This document shows, piece after piece, positions 56,701-64,000 of a DNA stretch of 64,000 bases. A model generated the notes under the pieces. It saw only the letters and a program-made list of their open reading frames with translations, made no database searches and had not been told where the DNA came from. The position numbers and the translations under genes are program-made. Position 1 is the stretch's first letter, and each line of letters starts with the position of its first letter. Source of the stretch: UBA2779 sp965232165 (lineage in GTDB: Bacteria; Spirochaetota; Spirochaetia; DSM-2461); the NCBI GenBank assembly GCA_965232165.1, contig CBDDOY010000002.1, forward strand, positions 682,001 to 746,000, in the 5' to 3' direction.

Positions 56701-58147
56701 CCTCCCACAATATCTGTTTGAACATATCATCAGTCATCTGAGATGTGTTCACCGGATTGTCTGAACCAGTCCAGTCATAGAATGAAAAGGTTTCAGGACT
56801 TCCGCTGTCCTTATATGCGTCTATCATACCAGAGAGCAGGGCGTATTCCGCCTCCATCCTCTCCCCGATAAATCCCGTTTCTGAATACCCGGCAGCCTCC
56901 AGGGCGTATTCCAGCCTGGCCGAATCGGCAGCGTCCGCGGCCAGACCTGCATCGGAGTAATACCTGTCAAACCAGCTTCCGAAATCGCTGCTGCTCAGAA
57001 GCCGGACTTCGGCCATTCGGTTTTCGAGCCATCCTTCGGCCCTCTTCGATATCTTCTTAACAAGCTGAAGCATTTTCCAGGACGTGCGGGCTTCCTCTCG
57101 GTTCTCCTGATCGATCAGTTCCGACCAGAGAGCCGCAAACTCAGTATAATAATAATCGCTCATGCTGAGATGGAGCTTATCTTCCAGACTTTTGAAGAAA
57201 TCGGATCCAGCGAAGGAACCTGCATCATTTTTAAACACGAGTTCAAAGGAATCAATATCTGAAACCAGTTTCTTCAATTCGCTCAAAGAATATAGGGTGT
57301 GGTTCATCTTCTTGTCAGAGCCGATATTGTTTTCCTCGCCGTTGAGCAGCAGTTCGAGCTGTTCCGAAACAAGAGAGACCTGGTTTTCAAGATTGTATTT
57401 ATGGGCGGCGGCGAGATATTCTTCCATTGCCGTGCCGAGCGATTCATCCGATCTGTCGGGATCAAGCCCTTTGGCCGCCAGAAGCTCTTTGTAGAAGCTC
57501 TGATATTTGTCTTTGAGATAATCGGGATCCTGAATAAAGAACTGCTCGACAAGATCCTGATGCCTCTGCCTGGATACTGTCAGCTCCTCCTGCAGGTCTT
57601 TGATCCCTTTCTGAATTTCAGCAGCTTTATCCTGCCGTGCACTCAGCTTGTCGCCGATATTCTGCAGTTCGGCAACCAGCGCATCATAAGTCTCAAGAGC
57701 CGTATTGTATACGGTCTCGGCATCCTGAAGTGCGGCAAGGGTATCATCGGCCGTCGCTTTGTCGCTGCTGTTATCCTGTGCGTAATCAACGACAGCCTGA
57801 GCAATCTCAAGTTCTTTGGCCCAATACTGTTCATAAGCTCTCGATTTGAGCAGTTCCACCTGAAAATCGTCGAGATAGAGAGATTCCCACAGGTCGTCAT
57901 CATAGAGAATATCCGTCGAAAGCAGCGCTTCCTTCAAATCCCCGTCTTCGGTAAATGCCGAGGCATTCTCAGGATCATTGAAAACAACAATTCCATAGGT
58001 TGATGCCAACTGCTCCTGTGTTTCTGCTGAATAAATACTGTACGGCTTGAATACTTTTTCGGTCCAGTAAATGGCCTCCTGAAAACTGTCACTGCTGCCA
58101 TTGACGGCAGCAGCATCTCCCCGATACCATGAAAACAGTTTATTCAA
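50765..58147 (-). CDS. Giant protein fragment 3: coiled-coil core
   Basis: 2,460 residues from TTG 58147, two codons after an in-frame TAG, so the start is probably not genuine. Long heptad-like helices dominate (e.g. NIGDKLSARQDKAAEIQKGI near 180). Near residues 1850-1905 (about 52,440-52,600) two hydrophobic stretches occur (AAAVFFAKATVCFGAAAALF, then FWLGVPAGLVMAASGLLF), a membrane hairpin in an otherwise soluble chain. No known enzymatic domain was recognised. Its intact length despite lesions on both sides suggests the lesions are recent. Confidence 0.7.
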   Translation of the reverse strand: MNKLFSWYRGDAAAVNGSSDSFQEAIYWTEKVFKPYSIYSAETQEQLASTYGIVVFNDPENASAFTEDGDLKEALLSTDILYDDDLWESLYLDDFQVELLKSRAYEQYWAKELEIAQAVVDYAQDNSSDKATADDTLAALQDAETVYNTALETYDALVAELQNIGDKLSARQDKAAEIQKGIKDLQEELTVSRQRHQDLVEQFFIQDPDYLKDKYQSFYKELLAAKGLDPDRSDESLGTAMEEYLAAAHKYNLENQVSLVSEQLELLLNGEENNIGSDKKMNHTLYSLSELKKLVSDIDSFELVFKNDAGSFAGSDFFKSLEDKLHLSMSDYYYTEFAALWSELIDQENREEARTSWKMLQLVKKISKRAEGWLENRMAEVRLLSSSDFGSWFDRYYSDAGLAADAADSARLEYALEAAGYSETGFIGERMEAEYALLSGMIDAYKDSGSPETFSFYDWTGSDNPVNTSQMTDDMFKQILWEELKRRYGSRLGTELDGQLKSLNELKKWWSDLSGTLKDNENTITEKLSGEEFEFLPAYLSGGGIFLTADGDLGAQLISDRSDEIQSNSALAAILSKNMYNAVSLKTAVTEIAWNELSAYLIDTGLTDENNRFRQPEDLVGLQNFADAEEVYKWMRDLESRASEFYGKIPDYAAAQLQNYLGEVRDFTAVNLVYAFSDSLPESTELIQEKLKTLTEKNGGLKIALNNVQSTNRSEVNKLLSLVEIVGTEDELYSFIEKQLAETAALDIARSSVVNSETLEKSWEEYFDIQNVSRNLDGSYAIDPWKESIIEKAEKYIRIAEALEKPDEVDWEAAGPELTRYAKTAYWNTMGLDSALSLAEKNPLNVLAHYELAQMYDSFGTYHGMNDGTAFTSAIMEDFISDVTGGANQPVSNAALNLAVQWRDRIGSITTWGEFYDELTADIRGAVAGVDSSLMELAKGNAPGSELYRKALSYGLYNSMKNVEGSDDEYVLKALNWFTSLTGTAAACFDSKNADDMMGLLSNGVIPLLDDDELIHYYKTGILSKTVTPADWADRNPDVVSELDDFYSRTEFSRTYNAVLHGEITEYVKSKYPGNLAGQLEIINQHTSSTAHSVRWDDMLFTVDSIGKSAADVLASAASLKTYGPGDMKYDDAGAVSRNTNTSGGNRSIYIYAVNLLREEMAGNNEALAALSSRKALTGRAVQIKKDCTGDISNRHWRTLLTDEYLYSANNKEGEGPGQGIIVAKETDDRTGRDLTVNREGDSDAPFAAVSESAVLNRAENDLDNWYLDERNDVLDSASSLTESLELWLSGDKSGSSLTGHLDWLGGNYDEAFWTALSAMDREAVRKEAEYQNTMADEFHEKSDRLQNLQGRITHYKSEMTRFSNIAYILETAGTDPAEQLEVLEPVKAEIEKLEQSIAEAQENWQMEIDRSGQTAEAMGYRQLSELYDAAYGETKDSIDALEEAKHSYALARAVYNYASAGYLTAASGDLLSLEIENSRSLTDGSETDAETADTSDSADGETAEPEIGMGSNSEATAAAMNVGGEVRLAEEDAEVRQDLLGMINKVTPVERLAYVTEKHTRAQAAYDALYQIVHENRTENYNIYKNDGAYAAYFDSYLTVYRESLTLDKMNNVLNAAVARQEGITRRAHSEWQAARGESFVSAVSYDEEKEMSLMNSENLKGMSLVKDGDGGWEVSWDPESEETISDEVNNDYFAVKETDPHGLSEYEHDMNNWLRRLENLKKSKGESAHNAMIERWTLAMQREVYKKLTEAEKDEYFEYLNLNEADVITDSMKNDARKKVEERWENAFLALGSADENERELFDFFKLVEKSGGVTIGDKSENFESIQVDLDRELAFKEINRQVGAQVAGHTIAAAVFFAKATVCFGAAAALFAIPFWLGVPAGLVMAASGLLFSGFAVEHVYKGNIKQDCVDHNNDRFVNPGKRHRTDFENTLSSELTAVETLRQEYEQEQKLLETLKGEAEEGKPLSREEQLTGMHASIKAAFTLNHQDLDGLLEKSGRVQGEGDDKYDAALADLLEDYHQDISEDISSAYTGSSEVLLGVGKAADRRKTEAASDMAAYLNAGGGAAERQRNAAARYRQEFRNFIVNEDTELSRLEEAAEKAFSRPSFSIREHLMRLFEGQEELSADILGDDQFSMEIAQDLLASQKMLLAGDSSRRIKGMYDYRYDAYMDVRLHEFDMMRLESKERKAHWDGQMRAVLARGQMEWTDGEKRLKSRYEDWMENVSREYRNKKDAWGDKYLDFLTDKNTWLSVVTEQSARIGDSSVLEDFGEITQAAISSAGGDIIISTLAEAAPDADSILSQAVDLELLDKLLENASSLNQGIKAFKPAIFTSLDGDKFSTAELMQDIKDFQSIQNEEYKQHVSKREYGQMLDRLADAEERFNKQVQAANDGVADSLHKTMRSDGYILSGEVYRRDLVVGSSVADGILFDVGTVNAYSDFSDYTGDFTSEAAVPMNS

Positions 58148-58153
58148 AGCAGC

Positions 58154-58543
58154 CTAAGCATCAGTTCTGGATATAGATGCCCCGGTATAAGCGGCATATA
58201 TTTGATCAAACGTTTCTTCATCGGGATTTGTTTCCCAGAATCCCTCTCCCTCTGATCCCTGCCCGGAAAACCAGTCCATACTGTGCCGGACGAAATCGGC
58301 GCTCATGGCGATTTCAACTGCCGTCCGGTCTGCCGAATCATACTGATCAAGGGCCTTGCTGAATTCCTGATTATAATAGAATGTATAATCTTGGCCATAA
58401 TTACTTGCGGCGGCCGCAGCCGGTTTCGCAAACTCCTGAGCATTATTTTTCGCTGTTTCCTGGACAGTTTCGGCCCTTTCGGTCCAATTATCGATATAGG
58501 CATCCACAATGGATATTCTCATCGACCAGACATCGTAATTCAC
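58154..58543 (-). CDS. Giant protein fragment 2
   Basis: 129 residues from GTG 58543. Upstream the same frame reads KIWGLSDQSAV, so the native chain enters from fragment 1 by a shift near 58570. It ends in TAG directly ahead of AALNKLFSWYRG, in the same frame as fragment 3. Confidence 0.6.
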   Translation of the reverse strand: MNYDVWSMRISIVDAYIDNWTERAETVQETAKNNAQEFAKPAAAAASNYGQDYTFYYNQEFSKALDQYDSADRTAVEIAMSADFVRHSMDWFSGQGSEGEGFWETNPDEETFDQIYAAYTGASISRTDA

Positions 58544-58553
58544 CGCCGACTGA

Positions 58554-59810
58554 TCAGAAAGTCCCCAAATCTTCGCTATCTGCTTTATCCATCCAATAGG
58601 TCCAGCTGCTTCTGGCGGTTCTCATCATATTTACAGACTGGAGCAGCATACCTATAAGATTGTCAACTCTGTTCTGCAGGGAAACCTTCCTGTTTTCAAT
58701 ATTGGCTTCCAGTTCGGCAACCGCCTCTCCGATGGCTGTTTCCAATTCACGATTTTCTTCAGCCCAGATTTCATTGCCTTCCTCAAGCGCAGCTTTGAAT
58801 TTATCAAACCATTCTTTGCGCTTATCCTGAACAAGACGGAATGCATCGGCCCAGGCATTTTCTCCGGCCTTCATCTGATCCCCGATCTCCCGTTCCCATT
58901 CAATCCGTCCCATGAGCAGCTTTTCTTCGGCTTTATCCCAGTCGGCCAGCCCCTGCTCCATCAGATGCCTGAAACTCTCCTGCCACTGATCGCCGTCTAT
59001 AACGCAGCCTTCGGTCTGGACTTCTCCAACCTGTTCGTTCAGGCCGCTCATAAGGGCATCTATCCCCTCATTCAGCTTCTCTTGTGTATCGTTTATCAAT
59101 TGCTGAGAAACAGCGGAAGCCGTTTCCTGCCGAGTCTTATATTCCAATGAGTTCTTATCATAAAGACGGGAAAGGATCAGACGGTTCTGCTCTTTGAGGT
59201 AGAGGTGGTCAAGCTCCCTGCGCAAACCCATTTTCTGCCGGTCAATCGATATGCTGTAGGTTTTTTCGAAAGCTTCCCTCATATCGGGAGCAAGTCCGCT
59301 CAGAATTTCCGAATAAGCGGCGAATGTGGAATCTTCCCAGGCCGAGAGCACGTCATACATGGAAGCTTTGACAGCGCGAGACCACTTTGTCTTGTCCCCT
59401 TCCTGTATAATCACAATGTTCCCGTCGGCATCTTCCTGCGTCACATCGAACAGCCCGCCGCTTTTCATGTACAGAGGCGCTCCCTGAGAATCCTTCAGGA
59501 CATTGCCCTCTTCGTCCTGCTGGTAGAGAAAAATGAGGTTCTGTTCATCGATGACCTGGAGCAGACTGCCGACTTCGGGCGCTTTGAGATTTCTGAAAAA
59601 CTGATTCATCAGATATTCAGCGAGACGGGTTTCGACGATTTCGCTCAGGTTTTTCTTCAGATCACCCTTCAGCGACTCCAGATCGAGATCCCCGCCGCTG
59701 ATGATCAGCACTTCCTGCTCCCATCTGGCTATAACAGCTTCCATGCCGTATTCTGCCAGCCTGAACCAGTCTTCCTGATTCCGTTGCAGATCGGCTTTGT
59801 CAAGATACAC
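58554..59810 (-). CDS. Giant protein fragment 1: N-terminal part
   Basis: 418 residues from GTG 59810. Helical, with LLEVYLDKADLQRNQEDWFR just at its start. The signal peptide lies upstream in other frames, so this fragment would remain in the cytoplasm if translated alone. Long coiled-coil tracts follow (e.g. KAALEEGNEIWAEENRELET). Confidence 0.6.
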   Translation of the reverse strand: MYLDKADLQRNQEDWFRLAEYGMEAVIARWEQEVLIISGGDLDLESLKGDLKKNLSEIVETRLAEYLMNQFFRNLKAPEVGSLLQVIDEQNLIFLYQQDEEGNVLKDSQGAPLYMKSGGLFDVTQEDADGNIVIIQEGDKTKWSRAVKASMYDVLSAWEDSTFAAYSEILSGLAPDMREAFEKTYSISIDRQKMGLRRELDHLYLKEQNRLILSRLYDKNSLEYKTRQETASAVSQQLINDTQEKLNEGIDALMSGLNEQVGEVQTEGCVIDGDQWQESFRHLMEQGLADWDKAEEKLLMGRIEWEREIGDQMKAGENAWADAFRLVQDKRKEWFDKFKAALEEGNEIWAEENRELETAIGEAVAELEANIENRKVSLQNRVDNLIGMLLQSVNMMRTARSSWTYWMDKADSEDLGTF

Positions 59811-59981
59811 TTCAAGCAGGCCCCGTAATTATCAGCAAGACTCCCTGTGTCGGTTGTTTGCGAATGAACAGAAAAAACAAATCCCAAAAAACAAAAGCAT
59901 CGAAGCAGTTTTTCTCATAGCCATACCCTTATCTCTTAATTGTTCCTTATGCTTCATCAGTTAATTTAGTTTCATACTGTT

Positions 59982-60010
59982 ATTATTGAAGGAAAATCCT
60001 CTGCTGTCAA
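59982..60010 (-). promoter_or_regulatory. Sigma-70-type promoter of the giant gene
   Basis: Reading the - strand: TTGACA (60010-60005), 17-bp spacer, AATAAT (59987-59982). About 64 bp separate it from the ATG at 59918, and a TAAGGG-type ribosome site precedes that ATG. Confidence 0.5.
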
Positions 60011-60099
60011 GGTATTACCACGAACTTCTATGCAAAAAGAGCAGTTTTCTGCGGCAGCTCAAGTTCTTCGACTTCAATCGTATCCTTCGATCCTGAACC

Positions 60100-60128
60100 T
60101 TGTTTTTCAGGATGTACCATGTTATCAT
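60100..60128 (+). promoter_or_regulatory. Likely promoter of the small TPR gene
   Basis: TTGTTT at 60100-60105, 17-bp spacer, TATCAT at 60123-60128, ahead of the AGGAG at 60143-60147. Divergent to the giant gene's promoter. Confidence 0.45.
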
Positions 60129-60163
60129 CCATTCATCAATCTAGGAGTTTTGAAAAAACCTTG

Positions 60164-60841
60164 ATGAAGAAGAAACTGTCAGCCGCTTTTTCATTTTTAA
60201 CTGCCGCCGTCATAGCATCTCTGGCGGCCGCCGTTCTGCTTCTGACGAGTCCCGAAATAACTAATGAGCACATGCAAAAATATATGGAGGCGAAAAATGC
60301 CTATATCACCGGAGATCTGCAGAAAGCCATCAGTTTGACCGGAGACCTGTCCAAAAAATCTCCCCGCCTCTACCAGGCGCGCCTCCTGCTGGGGAAGAGC
60401 TATTACCTGACGGATCAATACTCAGAAGCGGATGACATCCTGGGCAAACTGGTGAAAAAGCACCCGGCTTATCTCGAAGCGGGGTTATGGAAGGCCAAAA
60501 CGGAGATACAACTGGATAGGCTGGACGACGCTGCGGACAGGATAGAGTTTCTCCTCTCCTACAATTCCGATGATCCGCGGCTTTTGGGATTGATGGCCAA
60601 TATTGAAGAGATGAGAGGAGATTTCGGCCGGGCCATAGATTTCTACATAAGGTCCAGCCTCTATGAAGAGGAACTGGCTAAAAATCGCTTGTCCCTGGGA
60701 AAACTCTATTCAAGACTGGGTGTATATGATAAATCTTACAGCGAATTGATTGAGGCGAGGGAGATGTTAGAACCGGACAGCCCTCTCTATAAACCTCTGA
60801 ATGCAATAATAAACGAAGTCCGTAAACGTATGGAAGACTAA
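60164..60841 (+). CDS. Membrane-anchored or secreted small TPR protein
   Basis: 225 residues from ATG 60164 (MKKKLSAAFSFLT); an earlier in-frame ATG at 60119 adds 15 residues of unlikely text. An N-terminal hydrophobic segment (AAVIASLAAAVLLLT, about 12-28) is an anchor or signal. Four to five TPR-like pairs follow: AKNAYITGDLQKAISLTGDL, then LLLGKSYYLTDQYSEADDIL. Known: TPRs bind proteins. It faces the giant gene's promoter, so a link to export or assembly of that protein is possible. The gene is intact. Confidence 0.75.
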   Translation: MKKKLSAAFSFLTAAVIASLAAAVLLLTSPEITNEHMQKYMEAKNAYITGDLQKAISLTGDLSKKSPRLYQARLLLGKSYYLTDQYSEADDILGKLVKKHPAYLEAGLWKAKTEIQLDRLDDAADRIEFLLSYNSDDPRLLGLMANIEEMRGDFGRAIDFYIRSSLYEEELAKNRLSLGKLYSRLGVYDKSYSELIEAREMLEPDSPLYKPLNAIINEVRKRMED

Positions 60842-60851
60842 GGAATCGGCC

Positions 60852-60884
60852 ATGAAAAGAACTCTGCTCCTTCTATTATCCTAA
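60852..60884 (+). pseudogene. Gene start cut by an insertion sequence
   Basis: ATG 60852, 10 bp after the TPR gene stop, reads MKRTLLLLLS and stops. It looks like the first half of a signal peptide. The sequence after 60881 belongs to the IS nest. Confidence 0.5.
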
Positions 60885-60946
60885 AAAAAGCAGTTAAAAA
60901 CCTAGAAGTATAGAAATTTCCGACTAAAATCTTTTAATATAAGTAT

Positions 60947-61312
60947 ATGGAATCCAAATGTCCAGCAGTCGGCACGCACCCAATGGGTGAATCGAAAAAA
61001 ACAGAGAATCTAGAGACCTTGGGAAGAACGGCAGAACTTCACTGGGATGAAAGTCGAAGTCATTCAGACTACGGCCAAGCGGTATATTTTGCCCGTTTCC
61101 TGCGATTGACCGGTTTGTATGAATCCTGGCATCAAGAAATGCCGTTATCCTTTAAGAGCAACAATGCTCCGCGAAAAAAAGACGTAGCAGGCACGGCTTT
61201 TCTGGCCGCACTTACCGGACATAATCGTTACGCCCACATAGCATCAATACGTAGGGATGCGGTGTTAAGGGAATGTTTTGGAATCAAGAAGATTGTAAGC
61301 GAGGATTCATGA
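60947..61312 (+). pseudogene. DDE transposase N-terminal fragment (outermost IS of the nest)
   Basis: 121 codons. FLAALTGHNRYAHIASIRRD and CFGIKKIVSEDS match the N-terminal domain of an IS4/IS1380-like transposase group. The text ends at SEDS, where an IS30-type start (ATGAGTTATTGTCAA) takes over. The C-terminal part of the same type of protein is found at 63631-64000. The catalytic middle (about 170 codons) is missing. Confidence 0.7.
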
Positions 61313-61325
61313 GTTATTGTCAATA

Positions 61326-62696
61326 GTTGTGGATGAGAAAATTTCAAATCCTTCATTTTTTTCACGCGGCCTCTTCCTTGAAGACTCCATCTTTACAAAA
61401 CACACCCTCAATAACCCTGGGGATCAGCTTGTATCCACGTAGCTTTCGCCAGTTCTTTTCAGCCTCCAGGCAGAGCTTCCAAACCATACTTAATGCTGCC
61501 GCCCTTGAACCACAGCCCCTGGTTCTCTTCGTTCTAAGGCGGACAGTAGCAAAGGTTGACTCAATCGGGTTGGTCGTCCTGATGTGAGTCCAGTGCATCG
61601 CCGGAAATTTGTAGAACGTGAACAGCTTCTCCCTGTCCTTTTCCAGACACTGGGCGGCCCTGGGGTACTTAGCCTGAAAAGAATCAATGAATAAGTCATA
61701 GGCTTTAAGAGCATTCTGCCCGGTATCTGCCATATACATTTCATGAATCATTGACTTGGCCTTGCCCTGGAGATTCCTGGGCATTTTGTTTAACACATTC
61801 GCTGTTTTGTGCACCCAGCAACGCTGTTTTTTTGTTTCTGGAAAGATTTCATCCAGGGCATTCCAGAAACCCAGTGCACCATCCCCAATGGCCAGCCTGG
61901 GGGCGGCGGCGAGACCCCGGGCTTTCAGTTGGAGCAGTATCTCCCTCCAGCTTTGTGAGCTTTCCCTGTATCCGTCACTGACCGCTAGAAGTTCCTTCTT
62001 CCCATCCCTGTCAGCTCCCATGATTACAAGAATGCAGCTCCTTTGATCATCAAGCCTCACATTGAAGCAGATGCCGTCCACCCAGATGCAGGCGTATTCC
62101 TTAGCTTTCAAATCACGTTTCTCCCACTGAAGAAACTCATCTTCCCAGAACCTTTTCAAGCGGACTATGTTCGTCGCCGACAGTCCGGCAATACCTTCAC
62201 CCAGAATCGAGGCAAGAGCCGTCTGGAAAGCGGATGTGGACACACCGCTGAGGTACAGCGCCGGAACAAGGTTGTCGATACTGGGAGTTCTGCGCATATA
62301 GGCTGGCAGTATGGCACTGGTGAAGCGATCCTCTCGCCTGCTCTTTAATTTCCTGTCATCCACTCCTGGAACCTTGATTTGCATTTGACCAGCCCCTGTC
62401 ACAATTTTTCGCTGGGCGTGGTAGCCATTGCGTACAGCCTTGCGCTGATTATTCTGATCACGCTCATGTTCATGGGCATTGATGTAGTCTTCCACTTCTA
62501 ACTCCAGGGCATGAATAAGCATCTTTCTGGCTCCCTCCCGCAAAACCTGATCCAAAACCGATTCTGTTTCGCTTTTCAGCACTTCCGAATCATTTCCGTT
62601 TGTTGTAAACTCTTCCATAGAGCATCTCCTTTCTGTTTGGCTTTATTACCAATTATTTTACAGAAGGATTTGCTCTTTTTTTACCCCATCCACAAC
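61326..62696 (-). mobile_element. IS256-type insertion sequence, intact
   Basis: Ends GTTGTGGATG (61326) and CATCCACAAC (62696), inverted. One intact transposase gene. It lies inside an IS30-type gene, whose first codons (MSYCQ) remain on the left and the rest on the right. No target duplication was seen, so the insertion probably came with a deletion. Confidence 0.82.
61362..62618 (-). CDS. IS256-family transposase, intact
   Basis: A 418-residue mutator-type transposase; ATG 62618 follows AAAGGAG. AVRNGYHAQRKIVTGAG near 61-77 is the family's GY.R block. DDE: WVDGICFNV gives the first Asp, LAIGDGALGFWNALDEIFP the second, RCWVHKTANVLNKMP the conserved Cys-His, and NPIESTFATVRLRTKRTRG the Glu region. 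Complete and probably able to transpose. It belongs to a different subgroup from the copy at 47,093. Confidence 0.95.
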   Translation of the reverse strand: MEEFTTNGNDSEVLKSETESVLDQVLREGARKMLIHALELEVEDYINAHEHERDQNNQRKAVRNGYHAQRKIVTGAGQMQIKVPGVDDRKLKSRREDRFTSAILPAYMRRTPSIDNLVPALYLSGVSTSAFQTALASILGEGIAGLSATNIVRLKRFWEDEFLQWEKRDLKAKEYACIWVDGICFNVRLDDQRSCILVIMGADRDGKKELLAVSDGYRESSQSWREILLQLKARGLAAAPRLAIGDGALGFWNALDEIFPETKKQRCWVHKTANVLNKMPRNLQGKAKSMIHEMYMADTGQNALKAYDLFIDSFQAKYPRAAQCLEKDREKLFTFYKFPAMHWTHIRTTNPIESTFATVRLRTKRTRGCGSRAAALSMVWKLCLEAEKNWRKLRGYKLIPRVIEGVFCKDGVFKEEAA

Positions 62697-62700
62697 TTTT

Positions 62701-63618
62701 GATTATATCTCCCGGGGAGAATCTATCCGCTCTATTGCCCGTCGCCTTGATAGAAACCCTTCGGTCATTTCGAGAGAGATCAAAAACAACAGTGCCGAAG
62801 ACAATCGATATCAGGCATACTGGGCCAATAGCAGGACACAGATCCGGAGGCGGCAAAGCAGGAAACGTGAGAGGATCAGCGATCCGGTTATACGTGAATA
62901 TGTCATTGAAAAACTGGAACCCGGATGGAGTCCCCGGCAAATTGCAGGGAGAATTGAGATTGATCTTCCAGGGAAAAGCATCAGCCATGAGACCATATAC
63001 TTGTATATCTTTAAAAAAAGGCGGGATTTGACACAATATCTCGTCTGTGGACGGAAAAATCGGCGAAAACGGCACCAAAAGCGTGGCAGGCGCACACTAA
63101 TACCCAATCGGACCGGTATCGAAGATCGTCCTGACGAAGTCGGTCTTCGGCAGGAGGCAGGACACTGGGAGGCCGATACAGCCGTCAGCAGACAGAGCAA
63201 AGAAGCTCTCATGGTTCTTCAGGAGCGAGTTCTGGGAATTACACTTCTGGCAAAGCTGCCTCGGTGTGCTCCCAAGGAAATGAATGCAGCCCCCGTTGAG
63301 AAGCTGATTGATCTGCCCCCCTCTATGCGCCGATCTATTACTTTTGATAACGGTCAGGAAAATCGCCGTCATCATCCTCTTCGGGATAAGCTGGGGATCA
63401 ATACTTATTTCTGTAATCCCTGCAGCTCCTGGGAAAAGGGCAGTGTTGAGAATGCCGTCGGTCTGACTCGCCGGATTTGGCCTAAAAAGACCAGCTACGC
63501 CTTGATCTCCGATGAAGATGTGGCTATGCTCGAATACAGGTTAAACACACGTCCCAGGAAGCGCCTTGGCTTTCTGACCCCTTATGAATATGTCGCCGGT
63601 GTTGCTTTGACTCATTGA
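62701..63618 (+). pseudogene. IS30-family transposase lacking its N-terminus
   Basis: The open frame enters at 62701 from the IS256 end and runs to 63618. It has the helix-turn-helix ESIRSIARRLDRNPSVISRE, then SHETIYLYIF. DDE: GHWEADTAVSRQ, TFDNGQENRRH and GSVENAVGLTRRIWPKKTSY, as in IS30 enzymes. About 15-20 residues at the start are lost to the IS256 insertion. An internal ATG near 63000 would give only the catalytic part. Confidence 0.85.
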
Positions 63619-63630
63619 ACGCGGGGTTTA

Positions 63631-64000
63631 AGCTACGTAAAAGCCGGTATGTCAAGGTTTTAATCAATCAATTACTCACTAGGGATGACTGGTCCTGTGT
63701 GGGCCAAGGCCGGGAGGGTGCAGGAAGCCGACTTTGCCTTTCAGGCTGGAGTCGAAGTCGTCGGGTTATCGTCTTAAGGAGGCATATTAGAACGACAAAG
63801 TCTACACCGCCATTTGCGAAGGAAGATTATCTTTTCGATATTGGTGAGAGCAAAAAAGAAGTCTATGAGTATGCTGTATTGGTGACAGATTTGGATGATG
63901 AATTACTGACAATAGCGGCACACTGTCGTGATCGTGCAGATGCAGAGAACACTTTTGATGAAATGAAGAACCAATGGGGATGGGCAGGCTTTACGACTCA
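63631..64000 (+). pseudogene. DDE transposase C-terminal fragment (outermost IS, runs off window)
   Basis: The + strand reads FKLRKSRYVKVLINQLL, WSRSRRVIVLRRHIRT, EYAVLVTDLDDELLTIAAHC and RADAENTFDEMKNQWGWAGF to the window end. The RADAEN/DEMKNQWGW block is the C-terminal Glu region of the same transposase group as the fragment at 60947. It is partial at 64000. Confidence 0.78.

Larger units (their letters stand above)
48352..59918 (-). pseudogene. Giant secreted coiled-coil protein gene with C-terminal metallopeptidase-like domain, decayed
   Basis: One ancestral gene of about 3,850 codons can be traced. ATG 59918 gives a signal peptide (MRKTASMLLFFGICFF); frames then shift twice (SQTTDTGSLADNYG, then LLEVYLDKADLQRN). 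The next breaks are a shift near 58570, an in-frame TAG at 58154-58156, a shift near 50780, and two single-base shifts near 50155 and 49995. Between the last two a third frame reads DQKLWDDRGSWLESPTF and KMAMAIAALPAGGPAG. Rejoined, it is a secreted, mostly coiled-coil giant. Its layout recalls large paralogous proteins of Leptospira (TIGR04388-like); this is an inference from architecture. The 3' end is cut by an IS256-type element. Neighbouring long genes are intact, so decay is more likely than sequence error. Confidence 0.75.

Noticed and set aside
49399..58003. Several long + strand frames (e.g. 49399-50295, 51569-52654, 55559-56443, 57299-58003)
   Set aside because: All lie opposite the giant gene and mirror its codon bias. 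No motifs and no signals.

Overview
The window looks like a chromosomal segment of a spirochaete (Treponema/Spirochaeta-like). The evidence is gene content and protein style: a MurC ligase with an AETCEYRR-type segment, YicC overlapping a small (d)CMP-kinase-like gene, a membrane-anchored TPR protein of the kind found in spirochaete flagellar and envelope biology, CBM48-type secreted proteins, spirochaete-style lipoboxes and a caspase-FGE surface protein. No rRNA, tRNA or CRISPR array was seen. Assignment is by inspection only, without any search.

Layout. 1-9.1 kb: a nucleosidase/spore-photoproduct-lyase-like fusion, then an accessory strip holding two perfect hairpins, an HNH endonuclease gene split by a small mobile repeat and ended by an integron attC-like site, a YcaQ-type DNA glycosylase, a GIY-YIG-like protein, a broken adenine methyltransferase and a broken DUF2339 membrane protein. 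9.1-15.1 kb: surface polysaccharide genes (membrane phosphoryl-transferase-like enzyme, GT4 glycosyltransferase, polyprenyl-phosphate sugar transferase, and a probable outer-membrane protein gene split by the same small repeat). 15.1-22 kb: two nearly identical IS1182-type elements in the same orientation bracket a secreted caspase-PEGA-FGE protein. 22-25.2 kb: a large Ig-like/DUF1566 surface protein whose start lies in a repeat. 25.2-28.5 kb: repeats, a broken secreted protein and an IS1634-type element. 28.7-46.9 kb: mostly intact core genes (sirtuin, dusA, murC, yicC, cmk-like, acyltransferase, CBM48 protein, TPR protein, ilvE, manC, ssb, lamin-tail lipoprotein, glmS). 46.9-48.4 kb: an IS256-type element that cuts the end of the next gene. 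48.35-59.9 kb: remains of one giant secreted protein gene of about 3,850 codons in several reading frames. 60-64 kb: a TPR gene, then a nest of IS elements.

Main themes. (1) A short repeat of about 164 bp (family A) begins GGGCACCTCTAAAAAA, ends with the inverse, and makes 4-bp target duplications (TTGA, TAAA, TTAA, TTTA, GTAA). In two places, removing it with one target copy rejoins a reading frame. (2) Two surface proteins, caspase-FGE and Ig-DUF1566, end in segments whose codons look like diversity-generating-retroelement variable regions (AAY-derived codons between fixed W/Q/F/R codons), although no reverse transcriptase is in the window. (3) The giant gene has signal-peptide, coiled-coil, membrane-segment and HExxH-metallopeptidase-like parts, and is decayed. 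(4) The accessory parts carry many broken genes while long housekeeping genes are intact. This argues for real gene decay rather than general sequencing error, but read-level data would be needed to exclude error.
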